Assembly: GCA_006226495.1 (NCBI GenBank)
Contig: SBGU01000032.1
Coordinates: 46,043 to 110,042, forward strand
Length of the DNA: 64,000 nucleotides
DNA from: Alphaproteobacteria bacterium
Lineage (GTDB): Bacteria; Pseudomonadota; Alphaproteobacteria; Sphingomonadales; Kordiimonadaceae
Direction of reading: 5' to 3'
The translations under genes and the position numbers were made by a program. Positions 39,143 through 46,328 of the stretch are shown here, piece after piece. The notes beneath the pieces were generated by a model. The model ran no database searches. It was not told where the DNA came from and saw only the letters and a list, made by a program, of their open reading frames with translations. Each line of letters begins with the position of its first letter. Within the stretch, counting starts at the first letter, position 1.

Positions 39143-40989
39143 CAGAAGTTGCTCCGTATCCCGGCATACAGGGAACGACCGGGTGTACCATACCCCGAAA
39201 TCACCTGATAATCGGCATCGAACAGGTTATCGACGCGCGCGTAAAGCTCGAATGTGTCATTCAGCTTGTAGGCGGTGCGCACGTCAAACCGGGTCCAGCC
39301 GTCGATGATGGCGGCGTTGCTGTCAATCTGGTTGCTGTTGTAGGTGACCGACGCCTGTGCCGACAGGGCCTTGGTGAAATCCCAGTTCAGCGCGGCATAG
39401 ATATGGTGTTTGGGCTGGCGAATGAGCCGGTCGCCCGTGGTGCCATCGGTCGCATCCGTATAGGTATAGCTGGCGTCAAGCCGGATACCGTCGCGGATCA
39501 GCGCATAGAAACCCAGTTCGACACCCTTCGATTTAGCGCTGGCGAGGTTGATATAGCCCGCCGAAAAATCGAAGGCGATCATGTCCGTGGTGTCCTGCTT
39601 GAAATATGTTGCAGAAACAACAAAACGGTCTTCAAGCAGCGGCTGTTCGACGCCGATTTCCCAGGCTTCCGACGTTTCGGGCTTCAGGTCGGCATTCGGT
39701 TCGGTCAGGCCGCACCAGGTGCAGATATAGGTAAGTTGATAGAGGCTGGGTGCCTTGAAACCTTCGCCCCAGTTGGCGAAGAACCGCGCGCCGGTCATAT
39801 CGAACCGGTAGGACGCGCGAAGCTGGGCATTGGTGGTGCCGCCAAAGGTTTCATGGTCGTCATAACGCACGCCGGCCGACAGGCTGAGGCCCTTTTCGTC
39901 GGTGTAGGACAGCACACCAAACAGGCTGTTGGTGCCGATGCTTTCGTCCGCGACCGAGCTGGCTTCCACCCGTTCGCGCTGGGCACCGCCCTGAAGGGTC
40001 AGGTTGTGCCCGAGGTCATACTGGCCCAGGTAATCGAAATTCAGGCGCTTGCCATTGCCGGTGCTGACATACCCGCTGGAGACACTTTCACGGTCGATGC
40101 CCGATTGTTCGACCGAGAAGGTGTTCCTGAACTTGCCGCCCAGAAGATCGAGATGCAGGCGGGTCGCAAAGGCATATTCTTCGGACGTCGCGCTGTCGGG
40201 GCCATCGACGGGGCCGAAGCTGTCCGCGTCGGTGTCGGCATTGTTGTAGTAGCCGATGAATTCGACCGAGGCCATGTCGTTCATGCGGGCGTCGATGCGG
40301 CCGCGGAAGCCATAGGCGTCGTAACCGTCGTCTTCGGTGTTGCCGTCGCGGCTGTCGGCGGCGGAAATGCCGTCCGTCTGCACGCCGTTGACCGACAGGT
40401 TGAAGCCGAAGCGGTCGCCGCCGCCCTTGACAGTGGCGCCGCCCCGGAAGGTTTCATAGGCACCATATTCGCCGTAGACGGTGCCGGTCAGTGCGCCACC
40501 GCCGGTTTCCGAGATCACGTTCACCACGCCGCCGATCGCATCGGAGCCATAATAGACCGCCTGCGGGCCCTTCAGCACTTCAACGCGCTCAAGGCCATAG
40601 GTCGACAGGGTGCCGAAATTGAAGCTGCCGCCCGGCGAGGAAATATCGTTCACCTGGATGCCGTCGATCAGCACCACGGTCTGGTCGGCGCTGGCGCCAC
40701 GGATACGCACGGTGGCCTGGCCGCCAAAGGCGCCGTTCTGGCTGATCGCAACACCCGGCAGATGCTGGATGGCGTCCAGCACAAAATTGTCCTGGTTCTT
40801 CAGGAGTTCTTCCTTGGTGACCACCGAAATGCTGGCGCCGACATCGGTTTTGTTTTCGCTGTCGCGCGACGCGGTGACCACGATTTCATCGGGAATATCG
40901 GCGCTGTCGGCCGCAACGGCGGCAGGTGCCACCAAGAGGGTCGAGCCCAGAAGACTGAGTTTAAGGCCAGATTTGAGACGGGGGGACAT
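39142..40989 (-). CDS. btuB: TonB-dependent vitamin B12 receptor
   Basis: A 615-residue TonB-dependent outer-membrane receptor, close to E. coli BtuB in length. A signal peptide (about residues 1-26) is followed by a TonB-box-like DEIVVTASR (about 33-41). The plug domain (about 50-160) has AIQHLPGVAISQNG, VRIRGASADQTVVLIDGIQVND and VEVLKGPQAVYYGSDAIGGVVNVI. A 22-strand barrel ends in the aromatic GIRSNF. It is the first gene of the btuB-F-C-D-cobQ operon and lies behind a cobalamin riboswitch, which makes B12 the expected ligand. The SD GGAG sits 6 nt before the ATG. Confidence 0.93.
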   Translation of the reverse strand: MSPRLKSGLKLSLLGSTLLVAPAAVAADSADIPDEIVVTASRDSENKTDVGASISVVTKEELLKNQDNFVLDAIQHLPGVAISQNGAFGGQATVRIRGASADQTVVLIDGIQVNDISSPGGSFNFGTLSTYGLERVEVLKGPQAVYYGSDAIGGVVNVISETGGGALTGTVYGEYGAYETFRGGATVKGGGDRFGFNLSVNGVQTDGISAADSRDGNTEDDGYDAYGFRGRIDARMNDMASVEFIGYYNNADTDADSFGPVDGPDSATSEEYAFATRLHLDLLGGKFRNTFSVEQSGIDRESVSSGYVSTGNGKRLNFDYLGQYDLGHNLTLQGGAQRERVEASSVADESIGTNSLFGVLSYTDEKGLSLSAGVRYDDHETFGGTTNAQLRASYRFDMTGARFFANWGEGFKAPSLYQLTYICTWCGLTEPNADLKPETSEAWEIGVEQPLLEDRFVVSATYFKQDTTDMIAFDFSAGYINLASAKSKGVELGFYALIRDGIRLDASYTYTDATDGTTGDRLIRQPKHHIYAALNWDFTKALSAQASVTYNSNQIDSNAAIIDGWTRFDVRTAYKLNDTFELYARVDNLFDADYQVISGYGTPGRSLYAGIRSNF

Positions 40990-40995
40990 AGTTCA

Positions 40996-41007
40996 CTCCA
41001 TGAGCCA
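40996..41007 (-). promoter_or_regulatory. btuB ribosome-binding region complementary to the riboswitch
   Basis: On the minus strand TGGCTCATGGAG (41007 to 40996) contains the Shine-Dalgarno GGAG, 6 nt before the btuB ATG. Its first 11 bases are the exact reverse complement of TCCATGAGCCA at 41180-41170, which overlaps the first bases of the B12 box. Confidence 0.6.
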
Positions 41008-41149
41008 TGGCGGGCCTGGGGCCCTGCCTTTTTATAAAAGCCGGATGGAGTGTTGTTCGGATAACCGGGACAATCTCCATGCGCAGCGACGAGATTGTCG
41101 CCTGCACGGGATGTCCGCTCTGCGTGGCTGACCCGGCCGGCAGAAGGGG

Positions 41150-41352
41150 CGACGTGACGGCAGGTCTCCTGGCTCATGGATCGTCGCTTTCGTCCCCCCT
41201 TCCCGGGTGCCATGACTGGCATTCCAGTGGATCAACGGGCGGAAGCTCCCCACTTACAGTTGCGGGCACAGCCACGGCATTGGCCCATTTTGGCGGACTG
41301 CACCGTGTTCCCTCTTAGCCTCCCGGGTTGCCCCGGAAAGAACCATCGCTTC
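41150..41352 (-). promoter_or_regulatory. Cobalamin riboswitch upstream of btuB
   Basis: Read on the minus strand, the region holds the expected blocks in order: GATGGTTCTTTCCGGGG, AGAGGGAACACGGTGC, the core GCTGTGCCCGCAACTGTAAG, and the B12 box AGCCAGGAGACCTGCCGTC (41155-41173 region). It ends about 160 nt before the btuB start. Binding of adenosylcobalamin should lower expression of the uptake operon. A 9-bp hairpin (41069-41077 with 41091-41099) and an A-bulged GC hairpin (about 41009-41029) lie between it and the gene and could form the expression platform. Confidence 0.93.
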
Positions 41353-41597
41353 GGGCTATAGCCCATCGGCACACGCCCGGCAAGGGCGATATGGCACACG
41401 CCAGACACGTAATGACACCGTGCGCGCGTTTTATCACTGGACTGTCATAAAACTATTCATATTCTAGAAACCGTAAGTCTTGAGTCTGTTTGCCAAACCG
41501 ACCCAGCGCCCAATAGTGGCGGTGCGGCAGCGGGGGTATCGCCCTAACCCCGCACATAAACATTATAAGTCTATGTTGGTACTTAGGGAGCAAACAG
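41353..41597. other. Intergenic promoter region between riboswitch and chemoreceptor gene
   Basis: The riboswitch promoter (minus strand) and the chemoreceptor promoter (plus strand) must lie here; no gene is seen. A perfect 12-bp palindrome GGGCTATAGCCC (41353-41364) abuts the riboswitch 5' end. The part at 41440-41480 is AT-rich (AACTATTCATATTCTAGAAA). Confidence 0.5.
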
Positions 41598-43376
41598 ATG
41601 TCCGGCACTTTCGCCGCCCGTTTTCGTGACTATTCCATCCGGAAAAAACTGACCTTCGGCCAGGGTATGATGCTCATGGTTCTCCTGGTCTTCGCGGTCC
41701 TGATTTTTGCGCAGGTCCTGTCGGTGCAGAGCAAGACCCGCATCGCCGAAAACCGCTATGAATCCAATGCCCAACTGCGTGAAGTGCAGATGGATGTCAC
41801 CGATATGCTGGCGCTGACCCGCGGCATTATCCTGACCCAGAATGATTTCCTGGCCGGGCTCTATAAGGACCGGTCTGCCACGTTCGACAAGGACCTGGCA
41901 AAGCTGATCCAGCTTTATGACGAAAACCCGGAAAGCCGCAAGATCGCGCTCAGCCTCAGGGACTATACCGAGACCCTCAAGAAAACCTTCCAGAAACAGA
42001 TCGACCTGGCGCTTGCGGGCGACGAGGAAAGCCGCATGGCCGCGCGCCAGATGGAAATCAACGGCGAATCCTACCCGCCGCTTGAGAAGGTACTCTTCTC
42101 GATCAACGACCTGGTGGCGGCCCAGAAAGCGCAACTGGATACATCGGTCGCCGAAATGAACAGCGCCTTCCGCTGGCAGATCATCACCGTGGTGGGGGCC
42201 GGCCTCGTTGGTCTTGTGCTCGCCGTGCTGATTGCACGCGGTGTCAGCCGCGCCATCGCCGACCCGACCCGCGCCATCACCGACGCCATGATCAAGCTGG
42301 CCGGCAACGAGCTGGACCTGGTGATCCCGCATACCCGCCGCAAGGACGAGATCGGCGACATGGGCCGCGCCATGGAATTTTTCCAGGGCGAGATGAAAAA
42401 GGGCGCCGAACTGGCAAGGGAACGCGAACGCGCCCGCGAGGTCCAGTTCCGCGAAGCCGAAGAACGCGCCGAACAGGAACGCCGCGAGCACGAGGCCGAA
42501 GCCGAAGCCGCGCGCGCCAGGGAAGCCCACGCCGCCCGGCTGGAACAGATCATCGCCGATTTTGATGCCGCCATCTCGGAAGCGGTGGAGGCCCTGGGCG
42601 GCAACGCCCAGGACATGCGCACCACGGCCCAAAGCATGGTTACGGTCGCGGACCAGACCCGCGCGCAGGCCAAATCGGTCGCCGGTGCGTCGGGCGAGAT
42701 GGAAAGCAATGTCACCACCATGGCCTCGGCCATCGAGGAATTTTCCGCCTCCATCCGCGAGGTGGCGAACCAGGCCCAGGCCGCCAGCCGCATGTCAGCG
42801 AATGCGGTCGAGGTGGCGGGCAAGGGCTCACACGCCATTGACGCCCTGTCTGAGGCATCCGCAAAAATCGAGGATGTGGTGCGCCTGATTTCCGACATTG
42901 CCGAACAGACCAACCTGCTGGCGCTGAATGCCACCATCGAGGCCGCGCGCGCGGGTGAAGCCGGTCGCGGTTTTGCCGTCGTGGCCAGCGAGGTCAAAAG
43001 CCTCGCGAACCAGACCGCCAAGGCAACCGAGGACATTACCCGCCAGATCGGCGACATGCAGGGCCTGACCGGGGACGCCGTAAAGGCCATGGAAGCCATC
43101 GACGGCATCATTGCCAAGGTGAACGAGGTCACACTCGCGATCTCGTCCGCGGTCGAGGAACAGGAATCAGCCACTTCCGAGATCAGCCGCAGCGTCCAGT
43201 TCGCCGCCGAACAGACCCGGCGCGTGACCAGCGAGATCGGCGATGTGACGCGCGGCGCCGACCAGACCGGCGAAGCCTCGGGCTCCGTGATGTCGGTCGC
43301 CGAAACCCTGGATGCCATCTCGGGTTCGATCCGCACCGACGTGAAAGGGTTCCTGGCGCAGGTACAACGGGCCTGA
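41598..43376 (+). CDS. Methyl-accepting chemotaxis protein
   Basis: A 592-residue chemoreceptor. TM1 is at about residues 23-45 and TM2 at about 188-210, with a helical periplasmic domain of about 140 residues between them. HAMP (about 210-265) is followed by a very long Glu/Arg/Ala-rich helix (about 268-320) and the MCP hairpin, with tip [18 protein letters not shown]. No C-terminal CheR-binding pentapeptide is seen. AGGGAG lies just upstream of the ATG. It shares its plan, including the charged helix, with the receptor at 27374-29164 but differs in the sensor domain. The ligand is unknown. Confidence 0.92.
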   Translation: MSGTFAARFRDYSIRKKLTFGQGMMLMVLLVFAVLIFAQVLSVQSKTRIAENRYESNAQLREVQMDVTDMLALTRGIILTQNDFLAGLYKDRSATFDKDLAKLIQLYDENPESRKIALSLRDYTETLKKTFQKQIDLALAGDEESRMAARQMEINGESYPPLEKVLFSINDLVAAQKAQLDTSVAEMNSAFRWQIITVVGAGLVGLVLAVLIARGVSRAIADPTRAITDAMIKLAGNELDLVIPHTRRKDEIGDMGRAMEFFQGEMKKGAELARERERAREVQFREAEERAEQERREHEAEAEAARAREAHAARLEQIIADFDAAISEAVEALGGNAQDMRTTAQSMVTVADQTRAQAKSVAGASGEMESNVTTMASAIEEFSASIREVANQAQAASRMSANAVEVAGKGSHAIDALSEASAKIEDVVRLISDIAEQTNLLALNATIEAARAGEAGRGFAVVASEVKSLANQTAKATEDITRQIGDMQGLTGDAVKAMEAIDGIIAKVNEVTLAISSAVEEQESATSEISRSVQFAAEQTRRVTSEIGDVTRGADQTGEASGSVMSVAETLDAISGSIRTDVKGFLAQVQRA

Positions 43377-43390
43377 CAACCGCACCGGCA

Positions 43391-43415
43391 GGGCCATGCA
43401 TTGACAGCATGGCCC
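43391..43415 (+). terminator. Hairpin downstream of the chemoreceptor gene
   Basis: GGGCCATGC and GCATGGCCC form a perfect 9-bp stem around ATTGACA, 15 nt past the stop codon. No U-tract follows, so it may be a weak terminator or a 3'-end stabiliser. Confidence 0.45.
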
Positions 43416-43495
43416 GACGCCGGAAATTCATGGCCTTGCCGCCCGCCCTGCCCGCGCCTAGCCTGCAGCAATTGTCAGGATCGGGGAGGACGGAC

Positions 43496-44611
43496 ATGGC
43501 AAGCAGCCGCCGTTCAGTGCTGAAACTTCTGGGTACTGCGCCTTTTGTGGCGCTGGGCGGCCTGCCCGCGTATGCAAACGACCGGCGCCTGCGGCTCACG
43601 GTCACCGGGCAGGCGCTGATCGAACACGACCTTCTGGCGCGCCCCTATGCCGGGTTTGACGCCGTGGTGGCGGAAATCCGGCGTGGTGATGTCGCTTTTA
43701 CCGACCTCGAGATGGCGATCCGCACCCCGGCCTCGGGCGCGCCCACCCGCACGGGCGAATTTTTCCATACCGCCGGCCCCGAAGTGCTGGGCTGCCTGCA
43801 ACGGATGGGGTTTTCCCTGCTGTCGCTGGCCAACAACCATGCCTGGGACCTGGGCACCGAAGGCGTGCTGGCAACCCGCAACGCCGTGGCAGCCGCAGGC
43901 TTCGGCCATGCCGGCACGGGCGAAAACCGCCTGATTGCCGCTGCTGCCGGTTTTGCCCCCCACAGGCCGGATGTGGCACTGGTCGCCATGGCTGCCGGCA
44001 AGATCAGGGACGGTGCCGCCGCAACCGCCAGCCGCCCCGGCGTGAACGAAATGCGTTTCGCGGCGGACGGCACACCGGACCCGGACGACATGGCCCTGAA
44101 CATGGCCGCCATCCGCTCGGCGGCCAGGCAGGCCGATATCGTAATCGCCTGCCTGCACAACCACCTGTGGGGCGACGATATGGCCGCAACCAAACCCTGG
44201 GCCCGCCAGTTCGCCCATGCCTGCCTGGACGCAGGCGCCAGCCTGTTCACAAGCCACGGTGCCCCGCTGCTGCACGGTATCGAAATCCATGACGGCAAGC
44301 CGATCCTTCACAACCTCGGCAGCCTGATTTTCCATTCGCGCACGAAGCCGGGCCATTACCCGCCCGAAGTGTGGCAAAGCGCGGTCGTGCATCTGGATTT
44401 CGACGGCCCCGCGTTCCGGGGCCTGGAAGTGGTGCCCGTGGGCCTGAACGAGACCGGCGACGACCCGTCGCCCCCCTATGCCACCCGCGGTCGCCCGCGC
44501 CTTGCCACCGGGCAGGACGCCGAGGCCATCCTCAACCGCCTTGCAACCCTGAGCGCAGCCTTCGGTACGCGGCTCGAACTGGATCAGGGCCGCGCGTTCC
44601 TGAAGGCCTGA
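43496..44611 (+). CDS. CapA family metallophosphatase-like protein with Tat-type leader
   Basis: A 371-residue protein of the CapA/PgsA superfamily. The N-terminus MASSRRSVLKLLGTAPFVALGG has a twin-arginine motif and a hydrophobic stretch, so export by Tat is likely. Family motifs are DVAFTDLEMAI (about residues 64-74), SLANNHAWDLGTEGV, CLHNHLWGDD and SHGAPLLHGIEIHDGKPILHNLGSLIF. CapA homologues take part in poly-gamma-glutamate export, but many are phosphatase-like proteins of unknown role, and no capBC genes are near. The start follows GGGGAGGA. Confidence 0.83.
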   Translation: MASSRRSVLKLLGTAPFVALGGLPAYANDRRLRLTVTGQALIEHDLLARPYAGFDAVVAEIRRGDVAFTDLEMAIRTPASGAPTRTGEFFHTAGPEVLGCLQRMGFSLLSLANNHAWDLGTEGVLATRNAVAAAGFGHAGTGENRLIAAAAGFAPHRPDVALVAMAAGKIRDGAAATASRPGVNEMRFAADGTPDPDDMALNMAAIRSAARQADIVIACLHNHLWGDDMAATKPWARQFAHACLDAGASLFTSHGAPLLHGIEIHDGKPILHNLGSLIFHSRTKPGHYPPEVWQSAVVHLDFDGPAFRGLEVVPVGLNETGDDPSPPYATRGRPRLATGQDAEAILNRLATLSAAFGTRLELDQGRAFLKA

Positions 44612-44614
44612 CGA

Positions 44615-45292
44615 CTATTTCTTCAGTGCTTCCCTGACCTGCAGCAACCAACGGTCGTCCGGCACGGCGATGCGCTCGTAACCCTTGAAATGCTGCGGGC
44701 CGGTGAAGATCAGGTAGGTGGAACCGTCAAAAAAGGTTGGATGGATCAGGCAATCCGGATCTTGAACTGTTCGCCCCGCGCCCGGTTCCCAGAACGCTTG
44801 CAGGGTGTGATTGAAGAAGTCGAAATCTTCTTTCGACTGCAATACAGAATAGCTGTTGGGAAGATGGATCGGGGGCCAATTGCTTTCCTTGAAGAAGGCA
44901 ATATCCCTTTCAAAATCACGCGCCGACGTCGGAAGTTGCCCCTGCAGCACAACTTCCTTGCCTGAGAATAGCGGCGTGGTGCCCTTAAGGGTTTCAAGGA
45001 TGGTTCCCACAAATGGTACGAACGCATACCGTCCGGCTTCCTGTTCTGGCGGGGTGATAGACAGGTGCGCATAGGGTGTGTCGAGCAGACTAGGGAAAGA
45101 CTCCGCCGCCCCGAGCTTGCGCTCAATGCGTACAAGGTAGATGCCCGGTGATCGCTCTACGAGCTGCGCGATAGGCGCATTGTGCTCTGGATTGGGGCCT
45201 TGGCATGCAAGCGCGCACGATGCAGTCAAGCCAGCAATTGCCACACCAAACGCGAATTGCCGCCACCGTGCCCAAGAAATTAATATCCGCAT
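44615..45292 (-). CDS. Hypothetical exported protein
   Basis: A 225-residue protein of no family I recognise. An N-terminal hydrophobic segment (about residues 12-28, FAFGVAIAGLTASCALAC) looks like a signal peptide; the nearby Cys residues do not make a convincing lipobox. The rest is a mixed soluble domain with no evident catalytic motif. Its base composition is less GC-rich than both neighbours and its codon choice is less biased, which suggests later acquisition. It ends just past capA in convergent orientation and lies 3 nt... upstream of the Lrp gene stop region on the same strand. Confidence 0.6.
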   Translation of the reverse strand: MRILISWARWRQFAFGVAIAGLTASCALACQGPNPEHNAPIAQLVERSPGIYLVRIERKLGAAESFPSLLDTPYAHLSITPPEQEAGRYAFVPFVGTILETLKGTTPLFSGKEVVLQGQLPTSARDFERDIAFFKESNWPPIHLPNSYSVLQSKEDFDFFNHTLQAFWEPGAGRTVQDPDCLIHPTFFDGSTYLIFTGPQHFKGYERIAVPDDRWLLQVREALKK

Positions 45293-45297
45293 TTCCC

Positions 45298-45774
45298 CTA
45301 CCCCTTCGCCGTGACCATCAGTTGTGTGGTGTTTTTCACCGCCGTCAGGGCGATGGAGCTGGAGATTTCGCGGATGCCGTCGATCTGCGACAGGCGGTTC
45401 CAGAAAAACTCCTCATAGGCCTGCACATCGCGCACCCGGATCTTGAGGATGAAGTCGATATCGCCCATCAGGGTGTGGCATTCGATCACCTCGGGAAAAT
45501 TTCTCACTTTTTCGATAAAGTTGGGCAGGCTGTCGCGGCTGTGGACCTGCATCTTCACCTGTGCGAACACCAACACGCCCAGCCCGACCTTTTCGGGTTC
45601 CAGCAGCACCGTGTGCTGCTTGATAACCCCAGCTTCCTCAAGCTTTTGCAGCCGGCGCCAGACCGCAGAGCGACTGGATGCCACCTGGTCCGCAAGGTCG
45701 TTGAGCGCGATGGAGGCATCGGCCTGCATCAGGTTCAGTATCCGGGCATCCAGCTCATCCAGTTCAACGGACAT
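45298..45774 (-). CDS. Lrp/AsnC family transcriptional regulator
   Basis: A 158-residue Lrp-type regulator, normal length. The helix-turn-helix is at about residues 5-50 (LDELDARILNLMQADASIALNDLADQVASSRSAVWRRLQKLEEAGVI). The RAM ligand-binding domain follows (VEIECHT-like PEVIECHTLMGDIDFILKIRV). The family senses amino acids and forms octamers. The ATG at 45774 gives the canonical start MSVELDELD; upstream frame is leader sequence. It is divergent from a small ACT-domain gene, its likely target. An AT-rich inverted repeat 15 nt upstream may be its own operator. Confidence 0.9.
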   Translation of the reverse strand: MSVELDELDARILNLMQADASIALNDLADQVASSRSAVWRRLQKLEEAGVIKQHTVLLEPEKVGLGVLVFAQVKMQVHSRDSLPNFIEKVRNFPEVIECHTLMGDIDFILKIRVRDVQAYEEFFWNRLSQIDGIREISSSIALTAVKNTTQLMVTAKG

Positions 45775-45789
45775 TATCTCTATCAATCG

Positions 45790-45805
45790 ATATTTTGTGA
45801 AATAT
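45790..45805. promoter_or_regulatory. Candidate Lrp-type operator
   Basis: ATATTT-TGTG-AAATAT is a perfect AT-rich inverted repeat located 15 bp upstream of the lrp start and between the divergent genes. Lrp/AsnC proteins favour AT-rich dyads of about this size, so autoregulation is plausible. Confidence 0.45.
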
Positions 45806-45912
45806 TTTCCCGTTTTGTCGCACAAAGCCGTCAAGATAGGAAGCCTTTTCCACGCAAGCGCGGTTATTTTCTCAGGGCTTCAAGAACGCTTTGATGAAAG
45901 GAGACCCAAGCG

Positions 45913-46194
45913 ATGGTTTTGCGAGGCAATACAAGGACCCGTTTTTCGGTTTTGGCCGAACATGACACCAATACACTGAGCCGCGTGCTGGAATTATTCA
46001 CCATCCGTGGTCTGTGCTGTGACACCCTTTCCGCGCGCAAGACGCAGGACGGCATGCACTGGATCGAAATGGACTGTTCTGACCTTGACGATCATGCCGC
46101 CGCTGTGCTGCTCAGCAAAATTCGCCAGATCGTCACGGTGAAAACAGCCCGTATCGAGACCCTGGTGCTAAAACTCGAGAAACTGGCGGCCTGA
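45913..46194 (+). CDS. Stand-alone ACT-domain protein
   Basis: A 93-residue protein consisting of one ACT-like domain (TRFSVLAEHDTNTLSRVLELFTIRGLCCDTLSARKTQDGMHWIEMD). The pattern of leaving a Pro/Asn-type turn before the helix, then RVLELF, resembles acetolactate synthase small subunits (IlvM/IlvH class), which make the large subunit feedback-sensitive to branched-chain amino acids. The second domain of IlvH is absent, and no acetolactate synthase large-subunit gene is near. AAGGAGA precedes the ATG. It is transcribed divergently from an Lrp regulator, which supports an amino-acid link. Confidence 0.75.
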   Translation: MVLRGNTRTRFSVLAEHDTNTLSRVLELFTIRGLCCDTLSARKTQDGMHWIEMDCSDLDDHAAAVLLSKIRQIVTVKTARIETLVLKLEKLAA

Positions 46195-46217
46195 TACTCT
46201 GCGTGGGCTTGCCGGCC

Positions 46218-46259
46218 GGGCCGCAACATGGGCATCCATGCCCGTCCATGTTGCGGCCC
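46218..46259 (+). other. Long perfect hairpin downstream of the ACT gene
   Basis: GGGCCGCAACATGG (46218-46231) is the exact reverse complement of CCATGTTGCGGCCC (46246-46259), giving a 14-bp stem with a 14-nt loop. A competing inner stem GGGCAT/ATGCCC (46230-46243) overlaps it. No U-tract follows. Confidence 0.6.
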
Positions 46260-46268
46260 CAATGATGA

Positions 46269-46298
46269 AAAACCCCGGGACAGCCATCCCGGGGTTTT
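46269..46298. terminator. Bidirectional terminator between ACT gene and autotransporter gene
   Basis: AAAACCCCGGGA and TCCCGGGGTTTT make a perfect 12-bp stem around CAGCCA. T-runs on both strands fit a shared terminator for the two convergent genes. Confidence 0.88.
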
Positions 46299-46328
46299 CT
46301 GTTTCTGGATCAGGCACCAAGGCCCGGA

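Noticed and set aside
39106..41037. A 643-codon plus-strand frame opposite btuB that also crosses its leader
   Set aside because: btuB is unambiguous on the minus strand, and the frame has no features of its own.
40990..41150. Possible small gene between btuB and the riboswitch
   Set aside because: Short frames here lack ribosome-binding sites and coding character; the region is better explained as an RNA leader with hairpins.
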